From Adiantum capillus-veneris (lineage: Eukaryota; Streptophyta; Polypodiopsida; Polypodiales; Pteridaceae), in the NCBI GenBank assembly GCA_014529385.2, contig CM043959.1:48611928-48675927 (forward strand): a stretch of DNA of 64,000 nt, written 5' to 3'. The position numbers were made by a program, and so were the translations under genes. This document shows positions 11,906-22,983 of this stretch, piece after piece (position 1 is the first letter of the stretch; each line of letters starts with the position of its first letter). The notes under the pieces were generated by a model, which saw nothing but the letters and a program-made list of their open reading frames with translations, was not told the DNA's origin and did not search any database.

Positions 11906-13215
11906 AATTTTATGTATGTAAGTAACTTGAATTGAAAGCCTTCTTGACTATGTATGGTCCCTTCCATCTAGTTTCAAACTTGGCATCAAAACGATTGTCA
12001 AGTCGATTGTCATACCTTAGCACAAGCTCTTCTTCCTTGCCTTTGTCCTTGAGTTTCTTGTCAAGATTCTCCTTTGCTTGTATAGCTTTCCTCTTGTAGC
12101 ACTCATAAGCCGCTTCTCTTTTCCAGTCAAGCTCCACTAATGTAAGAATTTGATCCATCCATACCTCTTGATCATCTTGTGCACCTCTGCCATGAAGCCG
12201 TATTTTTGGGATGCTGAGATCGATAGGCTACAAAGCCTCTTGACCATACACCAAGTGAAATGGCGTGAACTCTGTTGCTTCCCTATATGTGGTTCGATAT
12301 GCCCACATGGCACCATCCAAGAAGTCATCCCATAACTTTGTTTTGTTTTGCGCCATCTTCTAATGATGGCTGCAATGACACCATTAGCCTTCTCCACCAA
12401 ACCATTTGACTGTGGGTAGTAGGGTGTGCTATGACGATGTAGAATGTGAAGCTCTTCACAAACTTCTATGAGTAAACCCTTCTTGAACCTGGACCATTAT
12501 CACAAACAATCTCCAGAGGTGTGCCAAATCTACAATAAATATTAGTGTAGACAAACCTGCTCACTGTTTTCCCATTTACCCTTGCCACACTTTGAGCTTC
12601 TACCCACCTAGTCATGTAATCTACATCCACTAAAATGTAGAGTTTACCATTTTTTGTTCTAGGAAGAGGATCCATAGCATTAATGTCCCATTTTTCAAAG
12701 GTCCATTTGCAAGAACTATTTGCCTCTAGCCATGAACCAACCTTCAATTTCCAGTTACCAGACAATCGTGACAACTTTTACACCAACGTTGGACATCCAC
12801 ATGCAAGCTTGGCCAAACATACCCTGCAAGCAAAATCTTCTTCACGGTTTGTTCTTGGGCAAAATGATCACCACATGCTTCTTCATGAAAACCTTTTAGA
12901 ATGCCTGGAATTTCCTTGATAGTTGGTACTCTTCTGCACACTTGATCCTTCCCTCTTTGATAGAGGGAGCCTTCTAGGAAGAGATAGAAACTTTCCTTCT
13001 TTATGAGTCTCCTCTTTTGAGCTTTTGTGAAGTCTTGTGGAAACTTGCCCTCCAAAATTTAGCCAATAATGGGAGCCAATGACTCCAATCCCTGGTATCT
13101 CGATTGCTTGACAATTGCTGCCACCATGATGACCTGCACTTCTTTCTCAACACATGTAATTGCTTGTTGTGGAAGTAAATCGACATCTTCATTTTGTTTC
13201 CTAGGAATATGATAT
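11906..13215 (-). pseudogene. pol: element B: integrase
   Basis: In minus-strand order: an HHCC-type domain (GFHEEACGDHF ... CKSCHDC, 13055-12744), a core with WDINAMDPLP, VDYMTRWVEA and VCDNGPG, then VEKANG supplying the third acidic residue, and a C-terminal piece (LVLRYDNRLDNRFDAKF, RWKGPYIVKKAFNSSY). At least two frame changes break it. The last part is nearly the same as the integrase tail inside element F (51110-51335), which places B and F in one family. The C-terminus is cut by the deletion into the LTR. Confidence 0.85.
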
Positions 13216-13217
13216 AG

Positions 13218-14134
13218 TTACACTTCTTTAAATTGATTAAACAACCTACAAATGGCATGAACTTTTGTCCTTAAGCTTTCATTCTTGCATACCCAAATGC
13301 CTAAAATTTGCTTCACAATGAGAAATGCGTCCCACTTTACCATGAGATCTTGTATACCTTGGCCAATGCACATCTTTAAACCATGAAGTAGCGTGTCATA
13401 TTCTCCTTCATTGTTGCTAGTTGAACCTGGTAGATTGACCTTCTCTTTCATGACCGCCTCTCCACTTGGGTTGAGCAACAGTAGCCCTCCCCTTGGTTTT
13501 CCTGTGGCTCGTTGAAAAGCTCCATCAAAGAACAAGGTAAAATCATTAGGAATAATTTTTGGTGGTGGCAATGGTAGGTTCTTCACTTTAGACACCTTAA
13601 TTTCCTTCTCATGTACCCTATAAGTGAGAATCCTTGCCAATTGTGCACACAAACTATCTTATACCTTGAAAGAGTATTGAAACTCTTGCAACTCCATTAT
13701 CCACTTAGAGATCCTAGTACTAAGATTCATTTGAGATGACAACCAAGGGAACAAATTTTTTGCAATGAGAATTACAAAAGGTTTTGGTAGCAAGTAGGAT
13801 CTAAAATCTCTCACCACAAACATGAGAGAAAGCATCATGAGTTATGCTTCTGTGTAGTCTCTATCCAAAGCATTCATGACCCTACTAGCAAAGTAGATGG
13901 GTCGCATCCTGGTACTGTGGGGATCTTGTTGTAGCACCAATTGTTTCTTTCCCAACACTAGAGCTAACAAAGAATGTGTACTCCCAACAAGGAGGCATCA
14001 GTGTTGGTAGTTCTGATAGAATCATTTTGATGTTACAAAAATATTCTTCAAGCTCACCAGACCAAACAAACTCGACTTATTGTGTCAATTTCTGCAAGGG
14101 GTGAAGTAACTCCGAGGCTAAGTGAATGAAGCAT
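13218..14134 (-). pseudogene. pol: element B: RNase H pair, 5' part adjoining the element C insertion
   Basis: The minus strand from 14134 leftward holds the RT connection and a decayed first RNase H (ELLHPLQKLTQ, SSSVG). From about 13665 a second, archaeal-like RNase H is visible: LFFDGAFQRATG, NNEGEYDTLLHGL and VKWDAFLIVKQ. The second domain is typical of Tat-type plant gypsy elements. The first codons continue exactly from the RT sequence on the far side of element C. Confidence 0.8.
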
Positions 14135-14361
14135 TGTTACCATATACATGTGGTAGTGATGTGTGTGAACACACTAGGACCGCCGGGGCACTTTTTCCCT
14201 CTTTAGGAGGTTTTTTCCCCCGTGCATTGTATATACGCCCATCACTCTAGGGCTATCTATCTTTCCATTGCACACTAAGTAAAATACTCTCTATTGTGTG
14301 CCTTGAGCTTCCTTCGTCTTCTCCAAGCTGTGTGTGTTTCTTTGTAACCCTAATTCCAACA
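14135..14361 (+). repeat. element C 5' LTR
   Basis: 227 bp with TG..CA ends, matching the 3' LTR in length and sequence except for six C/T differences. It is followed after two bases by the primer site. Confidence 0.96.
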
Positions 14362-14363
14362 AT

Positions 14364-14375
14364 TGGTATCAGAGC
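14364..14375 (+). other. element C primer binding site (tRNA-iMet type)
   Basis: TGGTATCAGAGC directly after the 5' LTR is the classic plant retrotransposon sequence complementary to the 3' end of initiator tRNA-Met. Confidence 0.93.
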
Positions 14376-14723
14376 AGGTTGCGTCCTCCCGGGCTTAGTC
14401 GCTAGCTGCTCCAACACACGCCTGCTCACTTTCTCCGATTTCAGTGAGCTTTGGCAAGCGTTCGCAGGTCGACAAATATTTTGGGCGAGCTCGTAGGGCT
14501 CAGTCTGCTCAAAATTTTCATTTGGCCTCATTTCAGCCTCCGTTTCCACTACAGGCAATACTGCACAGGCTATTTCGTCATTTTGTGCAGAATTTTTATC
14601 AGTGCCATTTTCTGCATAACAGGTGCCTTATAGTATTCTACAGTTTGTGCTATAAATCACGTGTTGTTCCCGCTCCATTTCTCCTATTTTCGGGTAGTTT
14701 TCACATCAGGTGCAGCATTTACC

Positions 14724-15825
14724 ATGGCTGACAACAACAACACAGATGTGTTCAAGATGTTTGCTGTTGAGGACAGGTTGGATGGGGACAACTACCCTAT
14801 GTGGGCTTATATGATGCAACATGTTCTTGTGTCAAAGGGTGTCTGGAACATTGTGTAGGGCATTGATGTACGTCCTGGTTCTGAGGATGTAGGCGATGTT
14901 GAGGATGTTGCAGGTCTTGTAGCAAGGATTGCCGTTGTTAGAGTTGTTTTGCCTATGGCAGAACAAGCTCGTTGGGATGTTAAGGATGCGCAGGCTCATG
15001 CATTGATTGCGTTGTCTGTGAAGCGCACCATTGTTCCTCACATCCGTTCAACAAAATCTGCAAAACAGGCTTGGATATTCTAGCAGGTCTTTATGCAAGC
15101 CGCAATGAGGCTAAAATTGCTTTGCTGCGTAAAGATCTGGAGTCGAAGATTATGCATGAGGAAGATGATATGGACACTTTCCTTGCTAGTGTCAAGGATA
15201 TCAATGAGCAACTTATTTCTGCAAGTGAAGTTATTTCATACAGTTCCCTTGTGTAGACTGTTCTTGATGCCTTACCAGATTCTTACCAGACTTTTGCTAG
15301 TACTTGGAGACTTATGACCCAAGGAAATCCAGAAGTTGTTAAGTTTGATGCATTGTGCACATTGCTGTTGCAAGAGTCACTTTCCAGAAAAACAGGACTA
15401 GACAACGTGCAGTTGAACAGGCTTTTATTGCTTCTCAAAGAAAGGGTGGTAACAACAATGTAGCCACTTCTTATGGTTCTGCTGCGAGTGGCAAAAATTC
15501 TATTCCTAATGCTTTTGCTGGCAGCACTTCGTCCGGAAATTCTGGTGATAAGGGCAAAAACAAGATGCGTTTCCATTATTGTAGAGCCAATGATCACTTG
15601 ATCAAGTTGTGTCCTAAGTTGAAGGCCAAAGAGGCTAAGAAGAAAGAGGGTGGTTCCTCTGCAAATGCTGGTTCCACTACAAATGCAGCCATTGTTGAGT
15701 CTTCTGTGAAAGGAGACTGTGTTGCTGATGTTGATGCAGAATGGGCTTTTAGCGCAGAGTGCACTTACAATCCTGATGTCCATGATGCATGCTTGTTAGT
15801 TCTTCAGATTCACATGTGTGATATT
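14724..15825 (+). pseudogene. gag: element C Gag
   Basis: The start ATG at 14724 opens a copia-type Gag (DRLDGDNYPMWAYMMQHVL, then WDILAGLY and LVQ-type helices). Disruptions: TAG at 14856, a one-base loss near 15074 (W-D-I reads W-I-F), TAG at 15254 and a frame change near 15350. The zinc knuckle region reads FHYCRANDHLIKLC, so the first Cys of CX2CX4HX4C is Phe. A Gly/Ser/Asn-rich stretch surrounds it. Confidence 0.85.
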
Positions 15826-17070
15826 TCGACAGTGGTGCTACAAAGCACATTACCTCACATCGTGAATTGTTTACCTCTCTCGAGTCTGTCCCTCATGGGA
15901 ATTCAGTCACTTGTGCCAACAACGCCTCTTATCCAGTTTAGGGAGTTGGAAAAATTGTTCTTACTGCTGCAAATGGCAATTCTTTCACACTTGTTGATGC
16001 ACTTTATGTACCTGGGATCAAGAAGAATCTCTTGTCTGTATCCGCACTTGCTAAACTTGGACTTGTAGTCAAATTTGTGGATGACAGATGTACAATTCAT
16101 GATCTCAGTTTTGGTGATGAAATTCTTGCATCTGGACTTTTGTGCGGTGGGCTGTATAAGCTCACTTTGTATGACAAGTGTGGACAAAATTTTGCAAATG
16201 CTGTTGCAGATTCAAGGGCTATTTGAGATGCAAAACTTTGGCATACACGTTTTGGTCATCTGAATTTTGCCAGTTTGCTGCGTTTGCAGAAATCTGATAT
16301 GGTTGCTTCTTTGCCGCCTCTTGAAGCACCTGTCAAACATGTTTGTGAAGGCTGTATTTTGGGTAAGATGCAGCGTTCTAAGTTTCCAAAGGATGGTTCA
16401 GTTCGGGCCACATGCAGGTTGTAGCTTGTGCATAGCGATGTTTGTGGGCCCATGCAAACTCCGTCCTTGGGCAATTACCTGTACTTCGTGACTTTCATTG
16501 ATGATTACTCCAAGCATGCATGGGTATTTCCGCTTAAAGTGAAGTCCGAAGTTTTTATGTGCTTCAAACAATTTCTGGCTATGGCTGAAAATGTCTCGAA
16601 ATGTACTATGGGCACCCTCCGTTCCGATCGAGGGGGGGAGTATGTGTGCCACTTATGTACTTAACAGGTGTCCTACGAAAGCTTTGCAGTCTATTACTCC
16701 ATATGAAGCATGGCATGATAGAAAGCCTTCTATTGAGCACATGCGTGTTTTTGGCTGTTTGGCATATGCTTTGGTTCCACAAGTGCAGCGCAGAAAATTG
16801 GATGATAAGGCTGTCAAATGTATTTTTGTTGGTTATAGTGCTGAAAGCAAAGGTTACAGGTTGTATCATCCGCAAACAAAACGTATTCTGGTTTCTCGGG
16901 ATGTAGTGTTTGTGGAAGATTCTGTTCAGCCCTTGCTGTCTTGTACTAGAGACAGTAATGTAAGCTCACAGGACATTTATGACACTTTGTTGCCTCTTTT
17001 CAGTGGTGGAAATACGAATGTAAGTTCCAATGAGGCAAATGTACAGCCTGTGGGTCTGAAAATGTTTTAG
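15826..17070 (+). pseudogene. pol: element C protease and integrase (with deletion)
   Basis: The protease motif DSGATKH starts at 15828. Frame 0 then runs through LVDALYVPGIKKNLLS to the pre-integrase LWHTRFGHLNF and the integrase start LVHSDVCGPM, with TAG at 15939, TGA at 16224 and TAG at about 16425. After TLRSDRGGEYV, near 16645, the sequence jumps directly to VLNRCPTKALQS. The part of the core holding the third catalytic Glu is therefore deleted, by an estimated 60-80 codons. The C-terminal integrase region (CIFVGYSAESKGYRL) follows. Confidence 0.88.
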
Positions 17071-18823
17071 ATCAACCTATTACTGATGCAGATGTACATG
17101 ATGTACTTGATGAGGAAAGGGCTGAAAATGAGCAGGCTAGAGGTATGCCAAAATGGCTGGTGCACACTTTGCGTGACAGTAAACTGGATGCACCTTTGTC
17201 TAGTCGCACTCGTTGAGGCTCTCGCCATGCATCTTATGCATCAGATTGTTATGCTTTGGCTGTGTCTAGCTTACATGATGTTGAGGAGCCTCTGTCTTTT
17301 GATGAAGCACAAAATTCAGAAAATTGGATGGCTGCCATGCAATCAGAATATGATGCACTTATAGAAAATGACACATGGACTTTATGTAATTTGCCTCCTG
17401 GCAAAAAGGCCATTGGTACGAAGTGGGTTTACTAGTTGAAACGCAAGCCGGATGGTGAGATTGATCGCCATAAGGCTCGACTTGTTGCAAAGGGTTATGC
17501 ACAACAAAAAGGCATAGACTATGAAGAGACTTTTGCTCCCACTTGTCGTATGACTACTGTGCATTTTCTATGTGCATTGGCAGTTCATTTTGGTTGGGAT
17601 GTACATCAATCAGACATTGTTACTACTTTCTTGAATGGTGACATATTTGAGGAAGTTTATGTAACGCAGCCTCGCGGTTTTGTCATAAAAGGACAAGAGG
17701 ACAAAGTGTGCAAATGTAACAAGGCTTTGTATGGGTTGAAGCAATCTCCTCATGCTTGGTATGAGAAAGCTGACACTCATTTGGTCAAACAAGGCTTTCA
17801 TAACAGTCCAACAGAAAGCACATTGTATGTAAAGCGTGAGGTGATGTACTTCTCATTGTGGTTCTTTATATTGATGATTTGCTGATCACTGGACCAAATG
17901 AGAGACATATTGCTGAATTTAAGGCTGATTTGAATGCTACTTTCAAGATGAAAGATTTGGGGCTGTTGCATCATTACTTGGGTATACAGTTTAAGCAGTG
18001 TGATGGTGGTATTGCCTTGTGTCAGAAAAGTTACATAGAGACATTGCTATGTAAGTTTGGACTTGAGGATTGCAAACCTATTGCCACTCCCATGGAAACA
18101 GGTTTGAAGTTGAGTCTACATGATGCTTGCGATCCTGCTGATGTCACTCTTTACCAAACTGCTGTTGGCTGCCTCATTTATGTATGCAACACGAGGCCGG
18201 ATATTCAGTTTGCATTCTCACAGGTCAGCAGATTTATGCATAGCCCAGGGTCTAAGCATTGGCAGGCTGTCGAGAGGATTTTCCTCTACCTTAGTGGCAC
18301 TTTACATCTTGGCTTGTTTTATCCCAAGGGGGGATCATTGCCGCCAGACTTACATGGTTTTTCGGACTCAGATTGGGCTGGTTGTTTTGACACACGAGTG
18401 TCCACAAGTGGTTTTTGTTTCATGCTTGGCAGTTCATGTATATCATGGTTGAGCAAGAAGCAACCTATTGTGGCCACTTCGAGTTGTGAGGCTGAGTACA
18501 GGGTAGTCTTCATAGCTATGGTTGAGTGTGTATGGCTCAGACGCCTTATTGCTGATTTGGGTGTTGGATAGGACACTGCCAACGCTATCTACACTGACAG
18601 TCAGAGCGCATTGGCAGTTGCGAGGAACCCAGTTTTTCATGCTCGCACAAAGCACATTGAGGTGCATTACCATTATGTCAGGGAGAGGCTCTCAGCAGGA
18701 GAGATCAGCTTGGCTTATGTGCCAACACAGGACAACCTTGCAAATCTTTTCACAAAGGCATTGTCTCGTGAGAAGCTTGAAGCTTTCCGCAAAGCTTTGG
18801 GCTTACTCCCCTTTGTGGACTGA
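17071..18823 (+). pseudogene. pol: element C reverse transcriptase and RNase H
   Basis: RT begins near 17300 (NWMAAMQSEYDAL, ENDTWTL). It contains RLVAKGYAQQKGIDYEETFAP, ALYGLKQSPHAWY and, after a frameshift near 17845, the catalytic LYIDDLLITG. RNase H shows FSDSDWAG, SCEAEYR and YTDSQSALA, and the C-terminus ends KALGLLPFVD at 18823. Stops: TGA about 17217, TAG about 17433 and TAG 18569. Domain content is complete but the coding frame is not. Confidence 0.92.
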
Positions 18824-18888
18824 TCATGTCCTCAGGGCATGGCACTTCCCTTTACTCATGTGCCAGCTCTCGTTCACCGCATCACTCC

Positions 18889-18898
18889 AGGGGGGATT
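18889..18898 (+). other. element C polypurine tract
   Basis: AGGGGGGATT abuts the TGTTACC start of the 3' LTR. Confidence 0.85.
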
Positions 18899-19125
18899 TG
18901 TTACCATATACATGTGGTAGTGATGTGTGTGAACACACTAGGACCGTCGGGGCATTTTTTCTCTCTTTAGGAGGTTTTTTCCCCCGTGCATTGTATATAC
19001 GTCCATCACTCTAGGGCTATCTATCTTTCCATTGCACACTAAGTAAAATACTCTCTATTGTGTGCCTTGAGCTTCCTTCGTCTTCTCCAAGCTGTGTGTG
19101 TTTCTCTGCAACCCTAATTCCAACA
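18899..19125 (+). repeat. element C 3' LTR
   Basis: 227 bp, same ends as the 5' LTR. It is followed by AGCGT, the slightly changed copy of the AGCAT target duplication. Confidence 0.96.
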
Positions 19126-19130
19126 AGCGT

Positions 19131-20083
19131 GACATATACTTCATCTTTTGAATGAATGAGATGACCTCCTTAAGAATCTTGGGTGATGGTAGCTCAATAA
19201 GAGCCTTTGCCTTTGTAGGAAACCTTGTGACTAAGCAAGATCACTTCATCCTCACCTATGTGGCATTTGTCGGGGTTGAGTTGGCCTCCCATGTTATAGA
19301 GTTTCTTCAAATCTTCTACCCTTTGTAGATGTAATGATTTTGAGCTATAAATGCAAAAATCATCAATAAAAACCCTAATGGACTTTCCAAAGAATGCTTG
19401 AAACACCATGTCATGAAGCATCGAAGAGTTGCAGGAGCATTTGTCAGGCCAAATGGCATGACTCTAAAAGCATAACAATCCCAAGGAGTGCGGAAGGTTG
19501 TTTTCAAGTGATCCTCCAATGTGATACCTATTTGAAAGTAACCCGAGTAGCCATCACACACAATGTACTTCCCATGGCTAGCTACCTCATTTAGTATCTC
19601 ATCCTGAAATGGGAGGGGAAAGTGATCTCTTTTTGTCGCCTCATTCAGTGGATGGTAATCCACACACACCCTCCACTTGCCATTTTTCTTGGGAGTGATA
19701 ACAACGGGAGAGACCCACTCTGAATTCTCCACTGGATAAATGAAACTTGTTGCTAGAAGCTTTCTTACCTCCTTAAGTAAAGCCCGCTCCTTGATGACTC
19801 CTAGCCTTTGTAGCTTTTGAGCTTTAGGTGTGGCCTTTGGCTTTAGCTCGATCTTGTGTTGGACATCATCTACTCCACGCACGTCGGTGTAGTCTTTAGC
19901 AGAAATCTTAGGAAACTTCCTTAGCACACATTTGAACTCCTCTCTTTCATCCTTTGTAAGTGTGGTAGACAACATACCTTCTAACATTCCTTCATCTTCC
20001 ACATTTTGGTTCTCTTGAGGACCTACCTCCTTCAAGCCTGGGCAAGAGGTTTCTTGGTTGCTTGACTTAAACCTTACCCCCAT
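19131..20083 (-). pseudogene. pol: element B: reverse transcriptase
   Basis: On the minus strand the RT shows ECVLRKFPKISAKDYTDVRG-type lead-in, WVSPVVITPKKNGKWRVCVDY, HFPLPFQDEIL, YSGYFQIGI and [16 protein letters not shown] frame change follows near 19400, then RVFIDDFCIYSS (FIDD as catalytic motif) and NPDKCHIGEDEVILLSH. The sequence runs to a Met-Ser-Arg point at the element C insertion and resumes beyond it. The family matches fragment G at 30180-31592. Confidence 0.9.
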
Positions 20084-20625
20084 GACTTCTATGGAAGACT
20101 CCTCTTCCGTAGTGCTACCGCTACCTTCTTCTTCTGAAGTGCTATCAATCTAGTCTTCCTCCGTCTCACTTTGTGATGATTCTTCATGGAGCTCCTCTTG
20201 ACGTTGCTCCTTCATATCAAAGACAACGTTCTTATGATTGTCATTGCTGCAGATCAACTTTCCACTTTCCCAATCCTGCAAAGCTCGCATTTTCATTAAC
20301 CATGGTCTTTCTAGGATAAATGGATAGCCACTTCTCTTGGTTGACATAACATAAAAATCCACTACCTTCTTACAAAGGCCTCCACAAAAATAGTTTTACA
20401 AATGCCTACACACCTAGCATTGCTATTATTTGCCATCTTGACTTTGATTTCAGGTGTCTCATGGATGTGCATGCATAGTCTTTGCATGAGTCCCTCTGTC
20501 ATGATGCAAATTTGTGGACACCCATCCATTAGACCTTTCCTAACCAATCTTCCTTTGATGTAACAATCTAGCAGAGGTGTAATATCCTCATTCATTTCAG
20601 CTTGTGCAATTTTTACAACACGCAC
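20084..20625 (-). pseudogene. pol: element B: aspartic protease
   Basis: The minus strand shows KGLMDGCPQICIMTEGL, followed by KVKMANNSNARCVGICKTIFVEAF and, in a second frame, YPFILERPWLMKMRA. This is the retropepsin order of flap and C-terminal motif. The usual DGG/DSG active-site text reads DGC, and ILG reads ILE. Both changes, plus a frame break near 20362, argue it is inactive. Confidence 0.75.
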
Positions 20626-21075
20626 ACTCTCTTTTACCTTTCTCCTAGTGCTAGCTGCCTTTGTTAAATCCCTTCTAACTTGTGGACATAATGCAAGAAA
20701 CTAAGGCCAAGAGATATTAGGACCCTTACCTCTCATGTCTTCCAGCAAGTTGTATGGAGCCATACCATGTCCAAGAAGGAAGTCTTAGAGGTTGATACGA
20801 CGTCGAGTCCTCTTGTTTTCCTTGGTCTCCTTTGCCTTCTTTTCTTGTCCATGATCACTTTGTGATGTGACTCCTTCTTTCTCCTTACCTTTTCCTTGGC
20901 CACGCTTAATGCCATTTGCTTCCATGTTAACCTCATTTGAATTTTTCACCTCTAGCACATGCACATTTGGATCTGGCAAAGGTGGAACTCCTTCTACCCC
21001 TTGTGGAGGTGGTCTTGCTGCATTTGGCCTTTGTAGAAGCCTTGATTGTTGACCAGTTCCTTCTCTGCATTCATC
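20626..21075 (-). pseudogene. element B: linker upstream of protease
   Basis: The minus strand from about 21065 reads a Pro-rich piece (RPPPQGVEGVPPLPDPNVHV) and then a strongly basic Lys/Glu segment (KGKEKEG, KKAKETKENKRTRRR). Stops occur near 20785 and 20730. It is most likely the end of Gag or the Gag-protease linker. Coding similarity fades at about 21085, which I take as the 5' limit of what remains of element B. Confidence 0.5.
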
Positions 21076-21085
21076 AGTGGGTAAT

Positions 21086-21329
21086 TCAAACTAGATCTCC
21101 CTGGCTCCCTGCAATTGTTGGGTGGATGATGGTCTTAAGCATGTGCCAGATAGGGAAATGTTATTTGATGCATCTTGGGAGCCCAATGATGAGAGTTTTT
21201 CTAGGGAACTCATGAACTCGATATGCATGACCAAAATTGCAATGCTAGAGGGGGTGAAGGTGCATTACCAATGCTCCTACCTGTGATTGATGATCAACAA
21301 TTAGTTAATTCAGTTGCATAGGGGATAAG
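21086..21329. other. no clear gene
   Basis: There is a short plus-strand coding-like stretch (PDREMLFDASWEPNDESF, about 21150-21210) without a recognisable family and with stops soon after. Nothing else is supported. Confidence 0.4.
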
Positions 21330-21791
21330 GAAATATCTAATGTACTTGATGCTATATGGGATTTGATGTTACCCTATGATGTACGGGATTTTGAGCTAGC
21401 TTTTGATCCAAGCAGAGATGATTTTATGTGTGGTTTGGGGAAATTGATTGATATGCCATTTGATCTTGGAGGAGATAGATATATGCATGGTCTGGAGTAG
21501 TTGACTTATATGTCATATGATCTAGGAGATTTTCATGATGGTTTTTGGGTTAACTCATGCTTATTCTCTACTGATCAGAAATTCTTGTGTTTTCCCTATG
21601 ATCTTGGAGGAGATAGATATATGCATGATCTGGGGTGGTTGACTTATATGCCATTTGATCCAGGCAGTTTTCATCATGGGTGCTTATGCTCTACTGATAA
21701 AATATTCTTGTGTTTCCCCTATGATCCTGGAGAAGGGTATATTCTAATAAGGTCACAGGTTGGAAATTTTTTTAAAGCATGCTCAGAGTGA
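21330..21791 (+). pseudogene. unknown ORF with tandem protein repeats
   Basis: A plus-strand frame, broken once by a TAG just before 21501, encodes imperfect repeats of about 38-46 residues. These share the strings LTYM-S/P-Y/F-D, G-D/S-FH-D/H-G, CL-F/C-STD, FLCFPYD and GGDRYMH. The DNA repeats have a period of about 138 bases (start points near 21461 and 21599). The TAG sits where the next repeat has a Trp (LGWLTYM). I do not recognise the family. Repeats in frame suggest it was once translated, but a decayed transposon gene is possible. Confidence 0.4.
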
Positions 21792-21979
21792 GGTAGTTCT
21801 TATACATTTACAAGTTTTGCTTGTAGTTTGGATTAGGGTTGGCACAGACCGAAGGCTGTGAAGGTTCAAAGGGTGTGGATGTCATGCCACTCCGCTTCCA
21901 TGAAAGGAAAAAGAAATAAAGGATGCAAATTAGGTTTATTTGAGGCCTATAAGTTTATTGAGCAATGGTCAAGGCTTGA

Positions 21980-22270
21980 TAACAAGCAGCTCAATGTTGA
22001 TATGTATGCCAAATATGGTGCTTTGGTAATGCGTTGGCCAATAAGTATGCCTAATATGATGCTTTAGCATTGACATGGTTGTTATGTAAGTCAAATGTGG
22101 TGCATTTACAAAAGCACATTGAGTTCTTGATGAGCTTTGTGCATCGATGTGCATGCCAAATGCCGTGCGGAGCAATGCTTTGGTCAATTATGTATGCCAT
22201 TAAGGTGGCTTTTGGAGATGCAGGTGATGCTTTGGTCTATATATATGCCCAATGTGGTGCCCTTTGAGGG
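21980..22270 (+). pseudogene. decayed PPR-like repeats
   Basis: Several degenerate copies of the DNA for DMYAKCGA occur: DMYAKYGAL near 21997, HAKCRA in another frame near 22145, and IYAQCGAL near 22236, with weaker ones near 22045 and 22090. DMYAKCG is a hallmark string of plant pentatricopeptide-repeat proteins, and some spacings are near 91-93 bases, about one repeat. Frames are scrambled, so this is at best an old pseudogene fragment. Confidence 0.35.
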
Positions 22271-22707
22271 CCACCCACCCAAGAATGAGAGTATGGCCGC
22301 CCAATACCCAAGAGGAGCTAGCCGCCCAAAGTCGCAAGACCAACGGCAGCCGAAGGGGCCCTTAATGTGAGTGATGGAAAAAATAAGGGAAGATAAGAGG
22401 GAAGCATGGCATTGCCAAGGAACCAGAGGTGTAAGAGAGAGAGAGAAAGCGCTCGTGTTGGTGGCTGCATAGCTTGGACGACGTCGAGCATGAAGCAAAA
22501 ATTCACTAGCTTGCCGGGGTGCACAATTTTGTCACCACTGGCGCTGAGTTTCATGTTAAATGACCTTGCCATGCCACATCAGCAGGAGGTTATTCCCACC
22601 TTCCATAGCAACAATGGCACCGTCGTTGCTTGGGGAGGGCTATTTTAAGGAAAGGTTTTAAAAAAAAGGAAAGAAAAAAGGGGATATAAACTTGAAGGGG
22701 AAGGGTA

Positions 22708-22983
22708 TTATATTGAGGAAGTATGAAGAGAAGCATAAGGGAAGTTGGAGAGCTTGCAAGAAGACGAAAACCGTTCTTCAAACTTTTTAAAGTCACGTCT
22801 TGTGACGTATTCTTTATTGTCGATCAAATTACTAGTATCCTCCAAAATTTCTAGCACACTCCGAGGAGGAGGAGGAGTAGATTCTCTTGAAGGGAGTTCA
22901 AAGTCCAAAAAATGATTCTCGAGCAGTTCCTCATGCAGAGAATTAAACGAGGAGTCCATGACGGTTTTGTGTGGTGCTAGCAA
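22708..22983 (-). CDS. hypothetical short ORF, 91 codons
   Basis: The minus-strand ORF has a balanced composition rich in Glu, Ser, Asn and Leu, a Pro run (STPPPPRSVLEIL) and a charged end (RRDFKKFEERF). It does not look like a frame shadow of a transposon ORF, since none overlaps. It could be a first exon, but no clear donor is assigned. No family is recognised. Confidence 0.25.
   Translation of the reverse strand: MLAPHKTVMDSSFNSLHEELLENHFLDFELPSRESTPPPPRSVLEILEDTSNLIDNKEYVTRRDFKKFEERFSSSCKLSNFPYASLHTSSI

Larger units (their letters stand above)
14135..19125 (+). mobile_element. full-length Ty1/copia element C, nested in element B
   Basis: This 4991-bp element has two 227-bp LTRs (14135-14361 and 18899-19125), each TGTTACC..CCAACA, a tRNA-iMet-type PBS and a PPT. 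The flanks are AGCAT (14130-14134) and AGCGT (19126-19130), a 5-bp target duplication with one difference. Removing the element rejoins element B's RT frame on the minus strand, so the insertion is clean. The element is dead: many in-frame stops, several frameshifts and a deletion in integrase. The LTRs differ at six sites by my reading, all C/T. Confidence 0.96.
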
